DNA of 64,000 bases from Niallia taxi (GTDB taxonomy: Bacteria; Bacillota; Bacilli; Bacillales; Cytobacillaceae): positions 62,001 through 126,000 of the forward strand of contig NZ_RZTZ01000006.1 in the NCBI RefSeq assembly GCF_004005475.1, written 5' to 3'. Below the pieces are notes generated by a model. That model had not been told where the DNA came from. It saw only the letters and a program-made list of their open reading frames with translations, and searched no databases. Numbering within the stretch: the first letter of the stretch is position 1; each line of letters starts with the position of its first letter. Made by a program: the position numbers and the translations under genes. Shown here one piece after another: positions 54,427-63,896 of the stretch.

Positions 54427-55830
54427 ATGACAGACAAGTTAAAAGACGGTTTTTTATGGGGAAACTCTGTTTCTAGTATGCAGACTGAAGGTGCGTGGAA
54501 TCAAGGCGGAAAAGGATTATCCGTTTATGATATTCGTGAAGCCTCCGAATTTGCTTCAGACTGGAAGGTAGCAACTGACAGCTATCATCGCTATGAAGAG
54601 GATTTTGATTTTATGCAGCAGCTTGGCATGGATTGTTACCGCTTCCAAATTTCGTGGAGTCGCGTTAATCCATTGGGTGACGGTACTTTCAACGAAGAAG
54701 GTATTGCTTTTTATGACAAATTTATTGATGGTTTGATTGAACGCGGAATTGAACCGATGATTTGTCTTTATCATTTTGATATGCCGCTTCATTTGGCGGA
54801 AAAGTACAATGGCTTTGTCAGCAGAGAAGTATTGGATGCCTTTGTCCGTTACGGTAAGGAAATGGTTGACCGATTTGCCCACAAGGTAAAATATTGGATT
54901 ACGTTTAATGAACAAAACCTCTATCACATCCCTGAAGCTTTTAAAATCAGTGGTTATCTTACTGGTGAAAAGACATTGGATGAACTATATAAGATACAGC
55001 ATCATGTTATGATGGCACACGCCAACATTGCCAATTATATTCATGATAACTATAAGAATGCTTTAATTGGCGGCATGCTTGCTTATATGGAAGTATATCC
55101 GGCTACCTGCAAACCAAAAGATATCCTCTATGCCAGAAAAGTTGATGAATTTTTCAACCACAACCTCCTAGAAGCATTTACATTTGGAAAATATTCAAAA
55201 GAAGTTTTGACATATGTCCGACGTGAGAACATTGATATGGGCATTCAAGAAGGCGATTTGGAAGAGCTGGCCAAGCTTCGAAGTGACTTCCTTTCGTTTA
55301 GTTATTACGCCAGCACCACTATTAATACTGACTTGGTTCCAGAGGAAACGTCCGTCAATTATTATATGCATTACGGGAAACAAGATAATCCGTATTTAGA
55401 TACAACAGAATGGAATTGGCAGATTGATCCGCTTGGATTTAGAGATGTTATCAATAAAATGTATGACAGATACAAACTGCCTGTTTTCCCAATTGAAAAT
55501 GGCATTGGTGTGATTGAGTCATGGGATGGAGAAAATGAAATCCAGGATGACTATCGTATCGCTTACCATAAAGCACATTTCCAAGCAATGAAGGACGCAA
55601 TTTTCATTGATGGAGTCGATGTCATTGGTTATTTAGGCTGGGGGTTAATTGATATCTTGAGCTCACAAGGCGATATGCGCAAGCGCTATGGCGTAGTGTA
55701 TGTCAACCGTGAGAACCATGATTTAAAGGATATGAAACGAGTACCGAAGAAAAGCTTTTGGTGGCTGCAGAAGGTAATCAAGAGTAATGGGGCAGATCTT
55801 GAGGCTGTGGAGAATAAAGTGAATCAATAA
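54427..55830 (+). CDS. 6-phospho-beta-glucosidase (GH1)
   Basis: A 467-residue glycoside hydrolase family 1 enzyme that cleaves phosphorylated beta-glucosides after PTS import. The acid/base is Glu162 (TFNEQN) and the nucleophile Glu357 (PIENGIG). The N terminus FLWGNSVSSMQTEGAW and the C-terminal KRYGVVYVN are typical. GGAGG precedes the ATG. First of three genes with an EIIC and a GntR-type regulator. Cytoplasmic. The exact beta-glucoside is not known. Confidence 0.92.
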   Translation: MTDKLKDGFLWGNSVSSMQTEGAWNQGGKGLSVYDIREASEFASDWKVATDSYHRYEEDFDFMQQLGMDCYRFQISWSRVNPLGDGTFNEEGIAFYDKFIDGLIERGIEPMICLYHFDMPLHLAEKYNGFVSREVLDAFVRYGKEMVDRFAHKVKYWITFNEQNLYHIPEAFKISGYLTGEKTLDELYKIQHHVMMAHANIANYIHDNYKNALIGGMLAYMEVYPATCKPKDILYARKVDEFFNHNLLEAFTFGKYSKEVLTYVRRENIDMGIQEGDLEELAKLRSDFLSFSYYASTTINTDLVPEETSVNYYMHYGKQDNPYLDTTEWNWQIDPLGFRDVINKMYDRYKLPVFPIENGIGVIESWDGENEIQDDYRIAYHKAHFQAMKDAIFIDGVDVIGYLGWGLIDILSSQGDMRKRYGVVYVNRENHDLKDMKRVPKKSFWWLQKVIKSNGADLEAVENKVNQ

Positions 55831-55854
55831 AATTACCAAGAGGGTGAATACAGT

Positions 55855-57180
55855 ATGAGTAAAGGTCAAACGGACAATGCTGAGAAACTGTCATTTATTG
55901 ATAAATTCACCATGTTTGCCGCTAAATTAGGCGGCCAGATACATCTGCGATCGTTAAGAGATGCATTTGCTGTAATCATGCCGCTGTTTATTTTAGCAGG
56001 AGTTGCAGTGCTTGTTAACAATGTTATTTTCCCTTGGTTTTTTGACGGAGATACTCTAGTAAATGCCCAATATTGGGGAACTACCATTACGAATGGAACA
56101 CTAAATATAGCAGGACTTTTGCTTGCTCCGATGATTGCTTATTGCTTATCAAGAAATCGCAGCTTTAAAGATCCTTTAGCAGCTGCTGCTATTGCATTGG
56201 CAACACTAGTGATTATGATGCCTAATACTGTATCGATGGTTCCTGTTGGTGCACAAACAGCAGTCGATATTACAGGTGTATTAACATTCGGCAATCTTGG
56301 CACGACTGGAATGTTCGCCGGTATAATTATTGGGTTGCTTGCGACTGAAATTTTCATCAAGGTATCAAGTATTAAAAAGTTAGAAATTAGTCTTGGAGAC
56401 AATATCCCTCCTGCCGTAAGTAAATCGTTTAATGTTATGATCCCAGCTATCCTAGTTTTATCTTTCTTTGGAGTCATTTCATTAATTCTGGCAGTGGCAT
56501 TTGATACTAACTTAATCTCGCTTATTTCTACGATGATTCAAGAACCATTACGGAAGATTAATACGAGCTTGATAGGAACAGTCGTCATTTACAGTATTGG
56601 AAACTTTCTCTTCTCGATTGGTATCCATCAAACTGTTGTCAATGGCGCCTTACTTGACCCACTGCTATTGGCCAATATGAATGAAAATATGCTGGCATAT
56701 GCAAACGGTCAGGCAATCCCGCATATTATCAACAGCTCTTTTGTTCCGACCTTTGGTATGATTGGCGGCACAGGCAGCACGATTTCACTCATACTAGCTA
56801 TTTTCCTGTTTGGAAAAAGCAAACCTGGAAAGGATATAGCCAAGTTAGCGACTGGACCAGGGCTATTTAATATCAACGAGCCAGTTATTTTTGGCTATCC
56901 AATTGTTTTTAATATTCCAATGATGATTCCGTTTGTCCTTCTCCCTGCTATTGGCATTATAGTTGGTTATTTTGCAACAGCTATCGGATTTATCAGCAAA
57001 ACGGTTGTTTATATTCCCTGGACCACGCCGCCACTGTTAAGCGCATACTTGGCGACAGCAGGCGATTGGAAGGCTGTTATTTTACAAGCTCTCATTATCG
57101 TCGGTGGTGCCTTCCTTTACTTGCCTTTCATGAAGATCAGCGAACGGGTCAGCCAGATGAATAACGATAAAGCAGCTTAA
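55855..57180 (+). CDS. PTS EIIC, cellobiose type
   Basis: A 441-residue membrane permease, second in the beta-glucoside operon, 24 bases after the glucosidase gene. The conserved loop GLFNINEPVIFGYPIVFNIP carries the catalytic-site Glu, and FSIGIHQTVVNG the conserved His. About ten helices. It imports and, with EIIB, phosphorylates the sugar. EIIA and EIIB are not encoded here. Confidence 0.92.
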   Translation: MSKGQTDNAEKLSFIDKFTMFAAKLGGQIHLRSLRDAFAVIMPLFILAGVAVLVNNVIFPWFFDGDTLVNAQYWGTTITNGTLNIAGLLLAPMIAYCLSRNRSFKDPLAAAAIALATLVIMMPNTVSMVPVGAQTAVDITGVLTFGNLGTTGMFAGIIIGLLATEIFIKVSSIKKLEISLGDNIPPAVSKSFNVMIPAILVLSFFGVISLILAVAFDTNLISLISTMIQEPLRKINTSLIGTVVIYSIGNFLFSIGIHQTVVNGALLDPLLLANMNENMLAYANGQAIPHIINSSFVPTFGMIGGTGSTISLILAIFLFGKSKPGKDIAKLATGPGLFNINEPVIFGYPIVFNIPMMIPFVLLPAIGIIVGYFATAIGFISKTVVYIPWTTPPLLSAYLATAGDWKAVILQALIIVGGAFLYLPFMKISERVSQMNNDKAA

Positions 57181-57224
57181 GAAACTTAACGGTATACTTT
57201 TTAGTCATGTTATGATATTAATAG

Positions 57225-57272
57225 AAGGAAATCGTCTTGAAATTTTAGGAAAAGACGATTTCCTTTTTTTTA
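57225..57272 (+). terminator. Terminator between EIIC and regulator genes
   Basis: AAGGAAATCGTCTT pairs with AAGACGATTTCCTT and is followed by eight T residues. The regulator gene therefore probably has its own promoter or is expressed by read-through. Confidence 0.88.
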
Positions 57273-57321
57273 AAACGTACAAAATGCCTTACTATACACT
57301 AAATTTTTTGAGGTGCGAATA

Positions 57322-58044
57322 ATGGTTAAGTATAAGTGGATTGCAGAACAAATTCGAAATAGAATCATCAACAAAGAATATGATTCATCAAAGCCCCTTC
57401 CTGATCAGGAAAAATTGGCTAAAGAGTTTGAAACAAGCAGAGTGACCATTATTAAAGCACTCAATTTATTATCTATAGAAGGCCTCATTTATAGTAAACA
57501 AGGCTCTGGAACATTTGTAAGAAAAAATGCCTTACAAATGTCTCAGCTTGATTCAAAAGCTGATGAATATATTGGATTAACAGAGCAAATAAAAGGGAAT
57601 GGCAGTATTTCGAGTGTCATTATCTCCTTCGATGTCCGGTTTCCAAACGAGGATGAAGCAGAAAAACTAATGATTTTGAAGAACCAGCCTATTTATGATA
57701 TTGTTCGCTTCCGGCTGTTAAACGATGAACCTTTTTTAATGGAGCATACGATTATGCCTGTACATGTCATCCCCGATATTACAGAAGAAATTTTACAAAA
57801 ATCGATCTATCATTACATAAAAAATGATCTCCAGTTTAAAATCCTCGGAGCAAATAGGCGCATCCGCGCAGATCAGCCAGATGAACTTGATAAACAATAT
57901 TTACAGTGCACAGAACGTGATCCGGTTTTAGAAGTAATTCAAGTCGTGTACTTGGACAACGGCGTTCCATTTGAATATTCCCGGACTCGGCATCGATATG
58001 ATATGGGAGATATATTAGTGGTCGATATGAAGTATAAAAATTAA
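57322..58044 (+). CDS. GntR-family regulator with UTRA domain
   Basis: A 240-residue repressor. The winged helix at about 1-70 (LPDQEKLAKEFETSRVTIIKAL, GSGTFVRK) is joined to a UTRA ligand domain at about 95-235 that binds phosphosugars. It resembles GmuR/TreR-like regulators. GAGG lies eight bases before the ATG at 57322. It probably controls the preceding glucosidase/EIIC genes in response to the phosphorylated sugar. Confidence 0.88.
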   Translation: MVKYKWIAEQIRNRIINKEYDSSKPLPDQEKLAKEFETSRVTIIKALNLLSIEGLIYSKQGSGTFVRKNALQMSQLDSKADEYIGLTEQIKGNGSISSVIISFDVRFPNEDEAEKLMILKNQPIYDIVRFRLLNDEPFLMEHTIMPVHVIPDITEEILQKSIYHYIKNDLQFKILGANRRIRADQPDELDKQYLQCTERDPVLEVIQVVYLDNGVPFEYSRTRHRYDMGDILVVDMKYKN

Positions 58045-58062
58045 CAAGTTTAAACTCTAAAA

Positions 58063-58096
58063 AAAACAGAGCACATATCCTGTGCCCTGTTTTTTC
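58063..58096 (+). terminator. Terminator of the GntR/UTRA gene
   Basis: AAAACAGAGCACA and TGTGCCCTGTTTT arms with one mismatch, followed by T residues; A-rich on the other side. Confidence 0.8.
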
Positions 58097-58323
58097 CCTA
58101 TTGAAAGAGTCTCTTTTATTATCTCCGCTTGTTTCTATATAAGCATATTTTCAAATTGCAGGTATTAAAATTAAGCTATCCTGTCCATTCACTTCGCTTT
58201 CAAATGCATAAACCGGCTGGTAATAACCCTTTGAATCTTATTGTTAGCTTACTTCTACATCACTAGTGAAATTTAATGCTTGTAAAAAAACCTTCTCGGC
58301 AGTTTAAGTACAACTTTGCTCGT

Positions 58324-58440
58324 CTATTCTTTCGCTTGTTTTTTTGAGTTTTTTTTATATCTTCTCTCTGCAAAGAATAAAATGAAGCCGGCCAAGATTG
58401 ATAAAGTATAAAGAATCCCATAGATTAGTTTGTTTTTCAT
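58324..58440 (-). CDS. Small membrane protein, 38 residues
   Basis: A short gene in the gap between the GntR regulator and the two-component system. The ATG at 58440 is preceded by AAAGGAGG eight bases away, one of the best ribosome sites in the window. The product has one membrane helix (KLIYGILYTLSILAGFILFF) and a strongly basic C-terminal tail (RRYKKNSKKQAKE). It resembles other bacterial small membrane proteins that bind larger partners. I know no named family. The rest of the gap (58097-58323, 58441-58530) shows nothing clear. Confidence 0.6.
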   Translation of the reverse strand: MKNKLIYGILYTLSILAGFILFFAERRYKKNSKKQAKE

Positions 58441-58530
58441 TTTCGATTTCCTCCTTTATCTTTTCAACTTTCTTTCATAAAAAATGCAAAATTTATTGAT
58501 TTATAAATTCATTATAAGTTAGTTTTAAAT

Positions 58531-58569
58531 AAAAAAAATCGTACATAAGAGCATAACCACATGTACGAT
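58531..58569 (-). terminator. Terminator of the ydfHI-like operon
   Basis: Minus strand ATCGTACAT and ATGTACGAT arms with a 13-base loop, followed by eight T residues. Confidence 0.85.
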
Positions 58570-58579
58570 TAGGCAAATA

Positions 58580-59224
58580 TTATTGAAAGTATCCTCTTTC
58601 TATTGCGACTGCTACTGCCTCTGTTCTGGAGTTAACCCCCATTTTATTAAAAATGTTTGTAAGATGTGCCTTTACTGTTCGTTCTGAAATTCCAATATCA
58701 AAAGCAATATCTTTATTTCGATAGCCCTTTGCCGCTGCTTTCAGGATAAACAGTTCCTTTTCAGTAAGATTTGTTGCATTGTTGGATAAAGAAACTTCAT
58801 TTGCTGTTTTTGCTTTTAGTACTCTTTCTAATATTTCAGGCTGTAGCAAGGTTTCTCCTCTTACTGCAGTTTCAATGGAACGAAATAAATTTTCTCTACT
58901 CGTATCCTTCAATAAATATCCCTTAGCACCTAATTCTAACCCTTTTATCATCCACTCGTCTTCATTATAAGTAGTTAAAATAATGATTGGTATACTAACC
59001 TTTAGCTCATTTAACTTGGTTATCGTGTCCAATCCATTAAGGACAGGCATATTTAAATCCATGAGAATGACATCTGGTTTCTTAGCTTTTAGAATGTCTA
59101 ATGCTTGGCTTCCATTTTCAGCTTCACCAATTACTTGAAATTTATCGTTCGTTTCCAAGATTAACTTAAGGCCTTCTCTAACAACTAAATGATCGTCTAC
59201 GATAAGTACATTATACGCTTCCAT
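58580..59224 (-). CDS. ydfI: NarL/LuxR-family response regulator
   Basis: A 214-residue response regulator. The receiver domain (about 1-120) has acidic residues Asp10 and Asp11 and phospho-acceptor Asp56 (VILMDLNMP). The LuxR-type DNA-binding domain is at about 148-212 (LTEKELFILKAAAKGYRNKD). It overlaps the kinase gene by 14 bases. Together with the kinase and the MMPL exporter this matches YdfH-YdfI-YdfJ of B. subtilis, where the regulator activates ydfJ. The symbol rests on likeness and context. Confidence 0.82.
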   Translation of the reverse strand: MEAYNVLIVDDHLVVREGLKLILETNDKFQVIGEAENGSQALDILKAKKPDVILMDLNMPVLNGLDTITKLNELKVSIPIIILTTYNEDEWMIKGLELGAKGYLLKDTSRENLFRSIETAVRGETLLQPEILERVLKAKTANEVSLSNNATNLTEKELFILKAAAKGYRNKDIAFDIGISERTVKAHLTNIFNKMGVNSRTEAVAVAIERGYFQ

Positions 59225-60419
59225 AAGCTTCCCCTTTTATTGGTACTTTCATTGTTATTTCTGTTCCTATTCCAATATCTGAATTAATTTGTATTTCTCC
59301 ACCTATTAGGCGTGCCCTTTCAAATAGTCCTATAAGACCATATCTTCCAGCATGATTACCAATGGATTTCTTCTTAAATCCAATCCCATTATCTCTGATT
59401 TTGATTACTATCTCACTGTTAATTATTTTCATTTCCATTCTTACTTTTTCAGCATTAGCATGCTTCTTAATATTAGCTAAGCACTCACTAATAATATAGA
59501 GACAATTCTCCCTGACTAAATAGGGGATATTAACAATTGGTTCTTCTAATAACTCCACATTAATCCGCGTCTCTTGTTTAAATACTTCCAGCTGTTCTAA
59601 AACCTGCTTATTAAAACTATTTTTTTCAACTGGTACTGATCGCAAATCATCAATGACTGTTCTAGATTTTCGTAAGGTTTCTCTAGCTTGTGACATTGAA
59701 TGCTGAATAATTTCATGTGCTCTCTCTGTATTTCCATTATGCAAATGCGAATCTACAGCCTCTAATTGCATAATTATACCTGCTAACCCTTGTGCTAACG
59801 TATCATGTAAATCCCTTGCCATTCTTTGTCTCTCATTAGCTAAGGTTAACTCTTCGACTCGCTTATGAACTCGTTCTAGGTCTTTTAGATAGTATGCCAT
59901 TCTTATTCTGGCATTAACTTGCCGATTGTACATGACGGAATAAAATACTACTAAGGTTAAATTAAAAAAGAAAACCAGAATGAAAATTGGTAATTCACTT
60001 GAACCATAATTGAGCCATATGGCATTACAGTAAACTGCATATATTGCTATAAAAGCAATAAACACTTTTTTCCAGCTATTAAAAATGGTTATACTTTGAG
60101 CGATTAACATTGGTAATATCCCAACTAATAAAATCGGTATCCTAGTATGTAAGAAAAAAGACGATAAAAATAATAAAGAAATTTGTAGCATTATATAAAA
60201 CCAGCTTTGTTTCTTCGACAGTTGTAAGGAAACAGACAAATAGTACAGAAAAAAGTGAATGGCAGAAAATAAAGTTAAAAGTACTATATCGTGTACAGTA
60301 GCATTTTCATACACCTGAATCGCAATTGCTGCTACATATACTAGAACTATCCAAACCATATATGCAATTTTCGACAGTCCTATCCCCTCTAATCTGTCAT
60401 TAAAAGTAGTATTATCCAT
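59211..60419 (-). CDS. ydfH: Sensor histidine kinase, HisKA_3 type
   Basis: A 402-residue membrane kinase. Five or six membrane helices occupy about 15-165. A HisKA_3 dimerisation domain follows with phosphoacceptor His in RQRMARDLHDTLAQGLAGI. The ATPase domain (about 300-395) has ECLANIKKHANA and IRDNGIGF. There is no extracellular domain, so the signal is probably sensed in the membrane. GAGG lies upstream of the ATG. It is co-transcribed with the response regulator. Confidence 0.85.
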   Translation of the reverse strand: MDNTTFNDRLEGIGLSKIAYMVWIVLVYVAAIAIQVYENATVHDIVLLTLFSAIHFFLYYLSVSLQLSKKQSWFYIMLQISLLFLSSFFLHTRIPILLVGILPMLIAQSITIFNSWKKVFIAFIAIYAVYCNAIWLNYGSSELPIFILVFFFNLTLVVFYSVMYNRQVNARIRMAYYLKDLERVHKRVEELTLANERQRMARDLHDTLAQGLAGIIMQLEAVDSHLHNGNTERAHEIIQHSMSQARETLRKSRTVIDDLRSVPVEKNSFNKQVLEQLEVFKQETRINVELLEEPIVNIPYLVRENCLYIISECLANIKKHANAEKVRMEMKIINSEIVIKIRDNGIGFKKKSIGNHAGRYGLIGLFERARLIGGEIQINSDIGIGTEITMKVPIKGEAYGSV

Positions 60420-60514
60420 GAGCTAATTACCTCTTTCTATGAAGGAACAACACATCTCATACATTTAATATAGAAGTATCTACAACATATTCCTCCATTC
60501 TACTGCATTTGTAC

Positions 60515-60546
60515 TAAAAGAAACAGCAGACTTGCGACTGCTGTTA
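60515..60546 (-). terminator. Terminator of the MMPL gene
   Basis: Minus strand AACAGCAG and CTGCTGTT arms around an eight-base loop, followed by TCTTTT. Confidence 0.8.
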
Positions 60547-60554
60547 TCTCTTTA

Positions 60555-62726
60555 TTATTTGACAGGATGTTCATGAAATACCTCTGTATTCTGAGGCTTC
60601 ATAAGTCCATGTCCTTCTATATCCACATTTGGAATTCCTTTATTTAGCCACCTTGGCAAATACCACGCCTTATGCCCCATTAGTTTCATAATACTTGGAA
60701 CAATAGTCATCCTAACTATAAAAGCATCAAATATAACGCCAAAGGTCATTGCTAATCCCATGGATTTGATCGTCTCCTCGCCAGAGAAAATAAAACCCGC
60801 AAAAACAAATATCATGATGAGCCCAGCTGCGGTAACAACAGGACCACTATGCTTTAACCCTGCTTGGATTGCTTGAACCGGATTTTTTGTCCGTACATAT
60901 TCCTCCCTCATCCGACTGACAAGGAATACTTGATAATCCATGGCTAGACCAAATAGTATACCTATTGATAAGATTGGCAAAAAGGCTAGTATTGGTCCTT
61001 CTTGCGGAATACTAAATAAATCGATCATATTTCCATCCTGTAAAATAAACACTGATAATCCTAATGTTGAAAACATCGTTAACAAGAATCCTAATACAGC
61101 AACAATTGGCACTAACAAAGAACGGAAAACAATTGTTAGTAGTACAAATGCGAATCCAACTATTAATACGGCAAATATAGGGATTGCATCATTAAGGCGG
61201 TCTGAAATATCGATATTTACAGCTGTCGAACCAGTAACCAATAATGTAATATTTTTATCCGAAAAGTCACGGACCTCTTGAACTAAATCTTTTGTGGCTG
61301 CATCATTAGGACCCGTTTTTGGGGTAACCGTAATAATTGCGTAATCTCCTTTTTCGTTAGGAATTGCTGGAGAAACACTTGATACATTGTCAAGCTGCTC
61401 AATATCTTTTACAGCTTTCTCTATTGTATTTTCCTTCTGTTTATCATCGACATTTGATGCATCTGCAACAATTGTTAGTTGACCATTAAACCCTGATCCA
61501 AATCCTTCAGCTAATAAATCATAGGAACGACGTTCAGGTGTATCTTGTCCTTTCATTCCATCATTAGGCAATCCTAATTCCATATGAAGAGAGGGAATGC
61601 TGATAAATAAAAGCATCAGAATACCAGTTAAGCTTAATTTTATCGGATGCTTTGTTACTAAAATCCCCCAGAAGTTACTATTTGCACTTTGTTTCTTTTC
61701 ATTTTTCACTTTTTGATTTTTCGGAGCCATTCGCTTTCCAGCCATAGATAATACCGATGGAACAAGCGTAATAGATACCAATACTGCCATAAGAACACTT
61801 AGTCCTGCTGTTAAGCCCATTGCAGACATAAAGGGAATGCCCACTACTGTCAGTCCACAAAGAGCAACGATAACCGTTAGCCCTGCAAATACTACTGCAC
61901 TTCCTGCTGTTCCTGTTGCCCTTGCGATTGATTCAATCTTTGAGATGCCCTCCCCCAAAAATTGGCGATGCTTCGTAAAAATAAACAAAGCGTAATCTAT
62001 TCCAACTGCAATTCCAATCATACCAGCTAAGGAGAGACTGACAGACGCTATATCGAAAATCTTTGTTGCCATCATTGTCAATCCAACACTAACACCTAAA
62101 CCTAACAGCGCTGTTAGTATAGGTAAGCCTGCTAGTAAGAAAGACGCAAAAGTAACTGCCAATACTACAAAAGCCAAGGCAATACCGACAACCTCAGACA
62201 CACCGCCTATTTGCATCTCAGACCCTTTTACATCACCAGTTAATTCCGTTTGTATTCCATTGTCTTTAGAAAAGGCAATACTCTCCTCGAGATGCTTATA
62301 GGAAGCATTTGATATATCATCCGCTCCTTGATTATAAGTGATATCTGCATATGCTACCTTCTCATTTTCAGAGATTGTCCCCATATCAAAAGGATTAGTA
62401 ACTGTCTTAACAGACTTATCCTCTGTAATTTTCTCTAATGCTGTTAAGATGGTTTTTTCAGTGGATTCAGAAGTTACCTTATCACCGTCTTTTGTTCCAA
62501 ATATGACACGAATTTTTCCATTGTCCGGACCTTGAGGAAATTCGGCCTTTATTACAGTTAACGCCTTTTCAGAAGGAGTATCAGGTATAGACATATCCTC
62601 AGAAAAAACAGGCTTCATTCCAATAGCAATAGCCATTCCACCGACCAAAATTAGACCCCATAATAACAGAACCTTTATTTTATTTATCGCAGACCATTTT
62701 CCTATTTTATATAATAGTTTCGACAT
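60555..62726 (-). CDS. ydfJ: MMPL/RND-family transporter (YdfJ-like)
   Basis: A 723-residue exporter, the same length as YdfJ of B. subtilis (about 724). Two halves each have one N-terminal helix, an extracytoplasmic loop and five further helices. Conserved pieces include GIAVGIDYALFIFTKHRQ and GLAMDYQVFLVSRMREEY, with the Asp-Tyr pairs used for proton relay. Upstream of the two-component genes on the same strand but separated by a terminator, so it has its own promoter, probably activated by the YdfI-like regulator. Confidence 0.88.
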   Translation of the reverse strand: MSKLLYKIGKWSAINKIKVLLLWGLILVGGMAIAIGMKPVFSEDMSIPDTPSEKALTVIKAEFPQGPDNGKIRVIFGTKDGDKVTSESTEKTILTALEKITEDKSVKTVTNPFDMGTISENEKVAYADITYNQGADDISNASYKHLEESIAFSKDNGIQTELTGDVKGSEMQIGGVSEVVGIALAFVVLAVTFASFLLAGLPILTALLGLGVSVGLTMMATKIFDIASVSLSLAGMIGIAVGIDYALFIFTKHRQFLGEGISKIESIARATGTAGSAVVFAGLTVIVALCGLTVVGIPFMSAMGLTAGLSVLMAVLVSITLVPSVLSMAGKRMAPKNQKVKNEKKQSANSNFWGILVTKHPIKLSLTGILMLLFISIPSLHMELGLPNDGMKGQDTPERRSYDLLAEGFGSGFNGQLTIVADASNVDDKQKENTIEKAVKDIEQLDNVSSVSPAIPNEKGDYAIITVTPKTGPNDAATKDLVQEVRDFSDKNITLLVTGSTAVNIDISDRLNDAIPIFAVLIVGFAFVLLTIVFRSLLVPIVAVLGFLLTMFSTLGLSVFILQDGNMIDLFSIPQEGPILAFLPILSIGILFGLAMDYQVFLVSRMREEYVRTKNPVQAIQAGLKHSGPVVTAAGLIMIFVFAGFIFSGEETIKSMGLAMTFGVIFDAFIVRMTIVPSIMKLMGHKAWYLPRWLNKGIPNVDIEGHGLMKPQNTEVFHEHPVK

Positions 62727-63088
62727 AAATTTCTCCTTTCAATTAACTACTAGCTAATCATAAAGAAGAAAGAAGCAAATAAAATCGTCCAAAAGGGCAA
62801 GAAGTACATGTACTTTAGGGCAAGAATTATATTATGTAAAAAAATCATTTATGGCTTCTACCCTTCCCTGTCTACAACACGTAGGGATTATTCACAGATA
62901 TCCAAATCGCAGTTAAAAATGTACCTTTTAATGGAACAACGCTTTCTTAACAATTACTACAAGTTACATTTAGACTCAATAGTAATTTCATTTAATTTTT
63001 ATACCTCTGACTTAAAGTGATTTGACTTTTAAATACATAAAAAAAACACTCAAAGGAGTGTCTTAGAGTGCAGCTTATTAAATTTAGT
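62727..63088. other. Intergenic region, no gene seen
   Basis: About 310 AT-rich bases upstream of the MMPL gene plus the terminator of the histidine phosphatase gene. It should hold the MMPL promoter and the response-regulator site, but I find no clear inverted repeat. A 70-codon frame starting at 62808 has no ribosome site and looks fortuitous. Confidence 0.35.
63038..63062 (-). terminator. Terminator of the histidine phosphatase gene
   Basis: Minus strand ACACTC-CTTT-GAGTGT followed by seven T residues. Confidence 0.85.
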
Positions 63089-63688
63089 CTAAGAAACAAC
63101 GGAAATTCCAGCTTTTCTATCATTAAAATCATGATTAATAATCTCAACTAATTTAAATTCTTTGTTCTCATATTCGAATTTTAAAATGCAGCAATTTCCG
63201 ATTTTCGCCTCTTGAGTAATGGTGCTAGTATGCTTCCAATATCTCATAAAGTTTCTGCAAGATGCTCCATGTGATACAGCTAATGCTACTTCATTATCTT
63301 CTTCCATTATTTTTTGACAAGTAGCATTCATTCTTAGCTGCACTTCTTTTTGATCTTCGCCTCCATACTTAACAAAAAAATCATTATAAGGAAGTGGTGG
63401 GTTTAAATCTTCACTTTCTCCTTCAAATGTCCCAAAATTCCATTCCTTTAATCCTTTCAGTCTTGTATATGGAATTTTAGTTACAATTTCTAACGTGTCA
63501 CACGCTCTTTCTGACGTGGAACAATAAGCTTTATCAAAGATAATATGCTGATCATTAAAGTAATTTGCGGCAGCCTCTGCTTGTTTTATTCCCAATTCCG
63601 TAAGTGGAGAATCACACCAGCCTTGAATTTTTCTTCTTTTATTAAATAATGTTTGTCCATGTCTCATTAAATATAATGTCTTTTTCAT
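63089..63688 (-). CDS. Histidine phosphatase family protein
   Basis: A 199-residue enzyme of the phosphoglycerate-mutase-like superfamily. The catalytic His10 lies in LMRHGQT, the second His in AVSHGASCRNF, and the acid in LKEWNFGTFEGES. Related proteins dephosphorylate small phosphoesters; it is not the glycolytic mutase, which is longer. GAGGTGG precedes the ATG. It stands alone. Confidence 0.87.
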   Translation of the reverse strand: MKKTLYLMRHGQTLFNKRRKIQGWCDSPLTELGIKQAEAAANYFNDQHIIFDKAYCSTSERACDTLEIVTKIPYTRLKGLKEWNFGTFEGESEDLNPPLPYNDFFVKYGGEDQKEVQLRMNATCQKIMEEDNEVALAVSHGASCRNFMRYWKHTSTITQEAKIGNCCILKFEYENKEFKLVEIINHDFNDRKAGISVVS

Positions 63689-63896
63689 CCATATCCACCT
63701 CTCCGAACACTAAAAACAATTAATTTACATGTAAAAGGAAGAAATTCACTTATGCCTTTTTTGTTTACTCAAAATTTATTTCCTTACCTCCATTATCCAT
63801 TAAATATTAAGAGAGCGTTATCATAATCCTCTTAAATCCTTGCCTTATTCTCTCAAGTAAAAAAAAGAGACTGGGATAAAAGTATGTGAATATGCG

